DNA from: Vandiemenella viatica
Lineage: Eukaryota; Arthropoda; Insecta; Orthoptera; Morabidae
Reading direction: 5' to 3'
NCBI GenBank assembly: GCA_031002005.1
Contig: CM061919.1
Span: forward strand, 16,439,687-16,503,686
Length of the DNA stretch: 64,000 nucleotides
Part shown: piece after piece, positions 57,979 to 64,000 of the stretch
How positions within the stretch are numbered: the first letter of the stretch is position 1
How the letters are laid out: each line of letters starts with the position of its first letter
The notes under the pieces: model-generated
Databases searched by the model: none
What the model saw: the letters and a program-made list of their open reading frames with translations, nothing else
What the model was told of the DNA's origin: nothing
Made by a program: the position numbers and the translations under genes

Positions 57979-58338
57979 CCCGGTGTCCTATGTGGCTGAG
58001 TGGATAAGGATTAGAGATTAATGGCCGTGTTTGGTCGTTGTTTCTACAAATTCTGATGAAATATGGTTTCATTACCTACGGGGCTTGTGTCTGCAACGTT
58101 TACGGACATAGACGACTGACCTGCTCACTGATTTCGTGACTGATCTACTTGGTGAACAGATCGTTTGGGAGTTACCGGAGGAGCGGTGTATATTCCTCCC
58201 CAGAAGGTTGGTTGTGGTTAACAGGAAGTAGTGGCTTGGTTGGCAGAGGTGGAAATTCAGTAAGCCAACTATATAATTTATCGATTATCCTACGATATCA
58301 TTATTGTTTATACTTTCCGGTGAACTATTAACTGTCAA
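57979..58338. other. LINE inter-ORF region, no clear gene
   Basis: GTGGCTGAGTGGATAAGG near 57990 resembles a tRNA A box but has no partner. The plus-strand ORF at 58149-58331 lacks features. Confidence 0.35.
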
Positions 58339-58527
58339 TTAGGTTTGGCTGACAACGCTATATTTTGTTTTCGCCTTTTCATAAAGTGGACAAGAACGGT
58401 CTGTAGCTAGGCGCTGACCAGACCAATGGATGCAATGTGGTTGGGACGTCTTGGGACATGATTCAGAGCTATGGTCTGATGCACAAAAACTGCAACGCTC
58501 TTGCCTGCCATGATCAAACGCAATCAT
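58339..58527 (-). pseudogene. LINE ORF1 (gag-like) zinc-knuckle fragment
   Basis: It reads ERCSFCASDHSSESCPKTSQ then PHCIHWSGQRLATDRSCPLY, successive CCHC-type knuckles, followed by EKAKTKYSVVSQT. Such knuckles end the RNA-binding ORF1 of I/LOA/Jockey LINEs. It lies upstream, in the minus-strand sense, of the endonuclease/RT remnant. Confidence 0.75.
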
Positions 58528-59690
58528 TTATGGCATTGAATTACTGATGGAATGTAGGATTCGACATTACAACATGCACCATGAATGTAAAAAACATTGG
58601 GCAGTCATCATCTTATTTGTGTTTTGCTTAAATTATGGAATATAAACAGACATTTCTGTCTTCAAGTGCGTATATAGTGTGCGTGAGATGGTGATTCTGT
58701 GAAAATACTTACTTCTTAGCAAGGTACCTCTTGACAAACGGAATGGTGAATATTTTGGTCCAGTGCTTTGATCTATAAGGATGACGAGGATTTCGATTCC
58801 ACAGAATCTCAGCTATATTGTCAAGTCCGTTGAAACGACATTTCTGCACCTGAAATATATATATATATATTTTTTACATAATTACTTGCATGATCTAATT
58901 GGTAAGTGCGATGGATCATCTAATTGTTTACATTCACCTTGATGCTCTAATTCTTTTTTATATTTTACATTTGAAATATTCGAGAATAATGAAATGATGG
59001 GGCTAGTAACCCCCTTGACAGACAAAGCGACTGTTAACTGCTGTGAGTTTGTTAAAGGATAATTCCTAACAATCTGAGGTCGTGTTTCAGCCGTTTAGAC
59101 AATAAAAAGAGAGTTAATGGTAGAAATAAAATTATAAAGTAAATGGAATCTGTCCGAGTGACTGCGGAGTCTACGGCAGCAGGTGGGGCGATACCACCCA
59201 CCGGTGGGTTTTGAAGAGATCAATAGAGAGCGTTTCTGATCCATGGAAAATTTAGAGGGCGTTGAGAACCAGCTATCATCCCCCTGCTTTCCAGTATTAT
59301 ATCCAGATTTAAAAACTGCATAAAAAGTTTTAATTGTATTCTCACGATCATATTTAGCCAAATGAGAATAAGCATAGTCAACAATGTATTAGCTAAGAAA
59401 TGAAACATTTTTAACAGTGTAAAGCTGATCACTAATAAGGCATCATGTAGAAAAATTAGTATCAGCCCTCTAATTAATAATGTTTTTAATAATATGTATT
59501 TGTCAATTAAACTGATCAATACACCAATATCACTTGAATAAAGAAATTTTAGTTATATGTCCTTATTCTACAATATGATCTTGTGCACTTCTCCTAAGGG
59601 GGCGCCATAGAATTATTGTTTTTAAAAGTGGGTTAGTGGAGATCCGCGGCCAAACAATTGGTGCAGTCATGCATCACTAATTAGGTCACT
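58528..59690. other. Unassigned sequence
   Basis: An (AT)n run lies near 58857. Minus-strand ORFs at 59095-59361 and 59220-59519 overlap one another, have no domain and are probably chance. Confidence 0.35.
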
Positions 59691-59715
59691 TGAGCGAATG
59701 GGTGCAGTGATGCGA

Positions 59716-60045
59716 CCACCTGCTCCCACTAACCTAACCTTCACCTGCCTTCCCCACCCACTAACCCCAGTTTCAACTGCCTCCTTCCCTCCCCTCCTAT
59801 GCTTATGCCAATTAGGTCATTTGAGAATCTATTGTTCTTTTGTTATGCTAATTAGGCCACTTGAGAATCTAATTTTCTATTGTTAGGCCACCTGCTCTTA
59901 CTAACCTAACCTTCACCTGCCTTCCCCCAACCCACTAAGCCCAGTTTTCGTGTACATGGCTGTATGGGTGCGCAGCCCAAATACCAATTAAAAAAAAAAA
60001 ATACAGTTTCAGCTGCCTCCTTCCCCTCCGCTCCTCCCCCCTCCA
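59716..60045. repeat. Two diverged direct repeats with a 60-bp A-tailed insert
   Basis: CCACCTGCTCCCACTAACC (59716) and CCACCTGCTCTTACTAACC (59888) start units about 172 bp apart. In the second unit about 60 bp ending in A11 (about 59948-60002) are extra relative to the first and are bracketed by CAGTTT, as for a tiny retroposed insert. Confidence 0.65.
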
Positions 60046-60660
60046 ATGGGGCAACCATGTATGAAGCCATGTGTCCAGCTGAGTTGGCGTCGTCCCTATG
60101 TCCAATAGTATTCAAAACAAGATGATCCCAACAAAAATAATTCTTCTAAAAATAGGGCTAAGTCTAGTGGCAATTTAGTGGTTTTGAGGTCTTGTTCTTA
60201 GCAAAGTTAACACGCAATGTTGAATTCACTTTCTGAAACAGAATGTTTAAGCCGAATGTTATGTTTCACTGACTTTTCTTAACTAAGCTAGTATCAAAGA
60301 CAGTGACCTACATATTTAATGTATCTATATATCTGCATATTTTTACATACTATTAATATTATTACCTTGTAACTTTACCAGGCTGACTGTATGGTCTATT
60401 TAAGACCTAAGGTCAAATAAATAAATTTAAAAAAAAATCTCTCAGTTTTTTTACCCGGTTCGGAAATTTCCTAGATCCTCCACTGGGGGCCGCATAATCA
60501 GGATTGCACGCGGGCGCTCTAACAGCTAGCGGCGGCCCTGCTTACTGAATTATGTAACGCTAGAAGGCGCATTCTCGATCGACAACCGAAAATCCCCGGG
60601 CACGCAGCTGCAACAATGGGTCCTCTGAGCAAATAAAATAATATTTCCTGTTAGGCATCG
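60046..60660. other. Unassigned sequence
   Basis: No gene or clear element. Fragments near 60470-60540 resemble the ends of small DNA transposons. Confidence 0.35.
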
Positions 60661-61020
60661 TACACAAACTACGTGGCTCGGTCCAGGGGGGGGGGGATGG
60701 ATTGGCTGGCAGGTTACGCTAGGCTACGTGGGGGGAGGGGGGGTTCCGAGCCAGGCGATGTAGCTTTCTTTTCATATCATTTTTCACAGTTAAAATGAGG
60801 AATAGAACTCACAACAGCATGTGAATATTTATTTCCCTCAATTAATTATCTCCGTAAGTAACTTTCAATAGTCTGACAAGAGAAAACAGTACAAAATGTC
60901 TTCTGGAATCAAGAGGGAAAAAAGCTACGTGCTACGTGGGGAGGGGGGGGGGGGGAGAAGCAAAAGCCACCTAAGGCTACGTGGGGGGGGGGAGTTCACA
61001 GGAGGCCAAAATGAAGCTAC
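60661..61020. repeat. Cluster of CTACGTGG motifs and long G runs
   Basis: CTACGTGG occurs at about 60669, 60724, 60925, 60977 and 61017, most followed by G runs of 6-14. The plus strand could form G-quadruplexes. They may be ends of nested MITEs. Confidence 0.6.
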
Positions 61021-61034
61021 GTGGTTTATGCGCG

Positions 61035-61140
61035 CTCCCTTACTGTTAACGTTCTGGCCTCGCATTCGGGAGGTCGTGGGTTCGAATCTCCGTCCGGCCA
61101 TCCAGATTTGGATTTTCCATGGTTTCCCCAAATCATTTTA
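61035..61140 (+). repeat. tRNA-like B-box segment (SINE or LINE leader)
   Basis: GGGTTCGAATCTCC near 61078 is a good RNA polymerase III B box, and the following CCGTCCGGCCATCCAGATTT is a common phrase in insect tRNA-derived repeats. No full tRNA fold is present. Confidence 0.45.
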
Positions 61141-61735
61141 TCTTTAGTGGTGTGTGGATTTAGTTAGTTTTATCTCTGAGTGTTTACTTTTGTAGAAAGT
61201 AGAGGTTAGTTGCAGCTGGAAGGTCACTCAGTATAGTAGTTTGATTTATCTTGACATTTTATCTTTAGTGGTGTGTTGATTTAGATAGTTTTATCTCTGA
61301 GTGTTTAGTTTTGTAGAAAGTAGAGGTTAGTTGCAGTTGGAAGATCACTCAGCAAAGTAGCGTGATTTAGCTTGATATTTCATCTTTAGTGGTGCGTGGA
61401 TTTAGTTAGTTTTATCTCTGAGTGTTTACTTGTGTAGAAAGTAGAGGTTAGTTGCAGTTGGAAGGTCACTCAGTATAGTAGTGTGATTTAGCTTGACATT
61501 TTATCTTTAGTGGTGTGTGGATTTGCTTAGTCTCTGATTGTTTACTTTTTGTAAGAAGTACAGGTTATTAGCAGTTTAACGTCTTTTCCTCAGTAGCTTA
61601 TCTTTGTGTTACATTTTTTCTCTAGTGGGGTGTAGATTTGTTTACTGTTCTCACTGAGTTTTTGCAGATTATCCAACGTACAGATTAGTTCGAGTATCTG
61701 TTCATTTTTCTTTTTTTTCGATTTTAAAAAACAGT
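61141..61735 (+). repeat. Tandem 121-bp monomers in the LINE 5' region
   Basis: The motif TCTTTAGTGGTGTGTGGATT recurs at 61141, 61262, 61383 and 61504, with a weaker fifth unit near 61619. Each unit contains TTTTATCTCTGAGTGTTTA and AGTAGAGGTTAGTTGCAG. The array ends just before ORF1, the arrangement seen for monomer promoters of some LINEs. Confidence 0.9.
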
Positions 61736-62680
61736 ATGTCTAGGGAGTGTGATTGCTGTGTGCAGACGCGAGCTGAGTTGGCTGATCTGCGCGCTCAGCT
61801 TGCTGCTGTGTTAGCGAAAGTTACACAGCTGGAAGCTGCCGTAGAAGGTTGCAGCAGATGTGATATTGGGGAACTCGATGTAGCCACGCCGCTCACTGAT
61901 TCACCTGTGTCGAGCATTGTACCTGCAACCCAGGCTGAAAAGCTGGAGGCTGTGCCTAGGTCACCTGACGGTGACTGGCATATGGCTACCAGACTTCGAA
62001 GCCACACACGGGGGCAGTCGAACAGGCTTAAAGGCCAAGACGGTGAACTTGTTCGATTGTCTAACCGGTATGACGTATTGTCGGAGGCTGATTCAGTCCC
62101 ACAATTGTCATCCTGCGAGCTGACGGCCCCCCAGTCCGCTAGGTCTGGGTGATCGCAGAAGGGTATTCTGGTAGTTAGGAGCTCTAATCTTAGGCGGTTT
62201 ATAGAGCCCCTTAGGGAAATGGCGGATTACTCGGGGAAGAAATCCAACGTCCATTCGGTGTGTATTCCGGGTGGTCTGATCCGAGATGTGGAGCAGGCCA
62301 TCCCGGATGCCATAGAACGGACGGGGTGTTGCCAACTGCAGATTGTGGCTCACGTCGGCACCAACGATGCTTGTCGCCTTGGGTCAGAGGTTATCCTCTC
62401 TTCCTTCCGGCGTCTGGCTAAAAGGGTGAACTCTGTAGCTAATGGCAGCAAGATATCGGCAAAGCTAACCATCTGTAGCATCGTAGACATAGCTGATTGT
62501 GGACCTCTGGTTCAGAGCCGTATTGAGAGGCTGAACCAGAGACTACGACGTTTCTGTGCTGATATTGGCTGCAGATTTCTCGATCTCTGTCATAGGGTTG
62601 AGTCATGTAGGGTTCCCTTGAATAGGTCAGGTGTGCACTACACACGTGAATCGGCTACACGGGTGGCAGGGGCCGTGTAG
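61736..62680 (+). pseudogene. CR1-like LINE ORF1: coiled coil plus SGNH-type esterase, one stop
   Basis: ATG 61736 opens a 314-codon frame with a single TGA at 62150-62152. The N-terminus has CDCCVQTRAELADLRAQLA and KVTQLEAAVEGC, a short coiled coil. After the stop the same frame continues SQKGILVVRSSNLRRFI, IPGGLIRDVEQA, VAHVGTNDACRLGSE (the GTND block), LTICSIV, RIERLNQRLRRF and SGVHYTRE. This esterase fold is known from ORF1 proteins of CR1 LINEs, where it probably helps RNA-protein particle formation. The lone stop suggests a recently active copy. Confidence 0.85.
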
Positions 62681-62796
62681 AATGCACTGGGTGGTTTTTT
62701 AGGCTGAGGGAGGAAGACCCGAAACACGAAATACAGTTACGGGCAATCCAATCAGATGCAACACCGGAATGTAGGAGGAAGGTAAAAGAATCTTGA

Positions 62797-64000
62797 CAGT
62801 TAAAAGTACTCGTAATTAACTGTAGAAGCGTTTATAACAAACAACCAGAACTTGAAAGCGTTATTTGTAGCACAGAAGCGGATATCATTATCGGTACAGA
62901 AAGTTGGCTAAAACCGAAAATAAGTTCCGCCGAAACTTTTAAAGACAGCATGAACGTTTTTCATAAAGACAGATTACATTTTCATGGAAGTGGGGTATTT
63001 ATAGCTGTGAGTAAATTCCTCCCATGTAATGAAATAGACGTCGATACTATCTGGATTAAACTCAATGTTGCTGGGTCAAAACTCGTCATAGGCGCCTTCT
63101 ACCGTCCACCCGATTCTGACATAGCTATCGCCGAGGAATTAAGAAGTAATGTTAACAGTATAGCTAGCCGTTTTCAGGATCATGCTATGATTCTGGGAGG
63201 CGACTTCAAGCTGCCTTATATCGAATGGCGAAATTATGTTCACATTACTGGTAGCAGGGATAAAGCAGCTTCTGAAGTCATTCTCGATTTATTCTCCGAT
63301 AATCATCTCGAGCAGCTAGTTAATGAACCTACGCGGTGTCATAACGGTAGCGAAAACATTTTAGATTTGCTAGTTACTAACGGGTCAGAATTATTCACCA
63401 ACATTTCAACGACCACTGGAATAAGCGATCACAAAGCGGTAATTGCGACCATCAAATTAATGACCAAGCGAAAAAGTGGAAATGGACGGATTGTATACAG
63501 ATTCAGTAAGGCCTCAAAGGAGTGTTTTAGAACCTACCTGAGGAATAATTACCATAACTTTAAGTTAACAAAGGACACCGTTGAAAAGATAGGGCATCGA
63601 TTTATACATATAGTCAGGGAAGGTATGGAAGTACATATACCGAAGCGGAAAATAAATGGGAAGAATGATCCACCGTGGTACACAAGCGAAGTCAAAAGAT
63701 TACTCAAAAAACAAAGAAGGATACACGCACGCTACAGAAGGAAGAGGTCTTGCAGCGATTTAGAAACCTTGGCTGAATTAAGAGGACGGACGAATGTGAT
63801 GCGTGAGGCCTTCAACGATTTTCATTCAAACACTCTCTCTAAGAGTCTCGCAGAAAACCCAAAGAAATTTTGGTCGTATGTTCGAAAAGTCAGTTGTACC
63901 AACACCAATATTCCAGCTCTAGTTCGCGAAGGGTCCGAGGTTAATGAAAGCCGCGATAAAGCTAATGTACTAAATACTGTATTCAAAAATTCATTTACTG
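62797..64000 (+). CDS. CR1-like LINE ORF2: APE endonuclease, runs off the window
   Basis: From 62797 to the window end one frame stays open for about 400 codons. It begins QLKVLVINCRSVYNKQPELE, then ADIIIGTESWLK, GSGVFIAV, IGAFYRPPDSD, MILGGDFKLPYIEW (the endonuclease GDFN motif with Lys for Asn), ENILDLLVTNG, GISDHKAVIATI (the SDH catalytic block), and continues into the linker NDPPWYTSEVKRLLKKQRRI and NPKKFWSYVRK towards reverse transcriptase. A TGA lies just before the first codon, so the true start is unclear. The protein would nick DNA and copy its RNA. Confidence 0.92.

Noticed and set aside
57985..58060. Possible tRNA gene (GTGGCTGAGTGGATAAGG)
   Set aside because: Only an A-box-like stretch is present; no B box or cloverleaf follows.

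Overview
This is AT-rich eukaryotic nuclear DNA from an animal, most likely an arthropod (an insect by the flavour of its repeats). I infer this from the mix of LINE, Penelope-like, Helitron, hAT and Polinton/Maverick elements and from GT-AG introns. I found no rRNA, no intact tRNA, no CRISPR array and no bacterial-style operon. Almost everything recognisable is transposable-element DNA; the only plausible host coding piece is a coiled-coil terminal exon near 37.0-37.2 kb.

The centrepiece is a nearly complete Polinton (Maverick), a virus-like self-synthesising DNA transposon, at 18421-34547. It has long terminal inverted repeats, starts with AG and is flanked by an exact 6-bp duplication CCTAGG. 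Left to right it carries: an intact 220-aa conserved ORF (+), an exonuclease-like ORF (-), the major capsid protein (-), a small overlapping basic ORF (-), the minor capsid/penton protein (-), an adenain-like maturation protease (-), a phospholipase-A2-like plus hydrophobic core-peptide protein (-), the packaging ATPase (+), a fibre-like protein (+), an uncharacterised conserved protein (+), the DDE integrase (+) and the protein-primed family-B DNA polymerase (-). The polymerase 5' end is split by three tiny phase-1 GT-AG introns and has a TATA box. Together these genes would replicate the element (PolB), package it (ATPase, protease, capsid proteins) and integrate it (integrase). Several genes carry frameshifts or stops, and a 2.8-kb Helitron sits inside the integrase, so this copy is dead.

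Layout: 0.37-1.08 kb, long-TIR DNA transposon; 1.16-5.42 kb, a second, older, inverted Polinton remnant whose capsid gene is broken by a 2-kb array of about 167-bp satellite monomers; 5.99-10.13 kb, Helitron copy 1, itself hit by a 1.37-kb hAT with an 8-bp target duplication; 11.4-14.2 kb, LINE; 14.65-14.88 kb, near-perfect palindrome of Penelope-type sequence with a hammerhead-like core; 16.6-17.5 kb, RNase-H LINE; 17.6-18.2 kb, Penelope GIY-YIG fragment; 18.42-34.55 kb, the Polinton with Helitron copy 2 inside; 34.7-43.3 kb, LINE fragments, a SINE-like piece and the coiled-coil exon; 44.5-46.3 kb, a small hAT MITE and a duplicated 110-bp coding-like segment; 47.9-49.1 kb, a decayed transposon-like gene; 49.76-52.45 kb, Helitron copy 3; 53.6-54.1 kb, MITE; 54.6-58.5 kb, LINE split by a foldback element; 61.1 kb to the window end, a well-preserved CR1-like LINE with tandem 5' monomers, an esterase-type ORF1 and an ORF2 open to the window edge.
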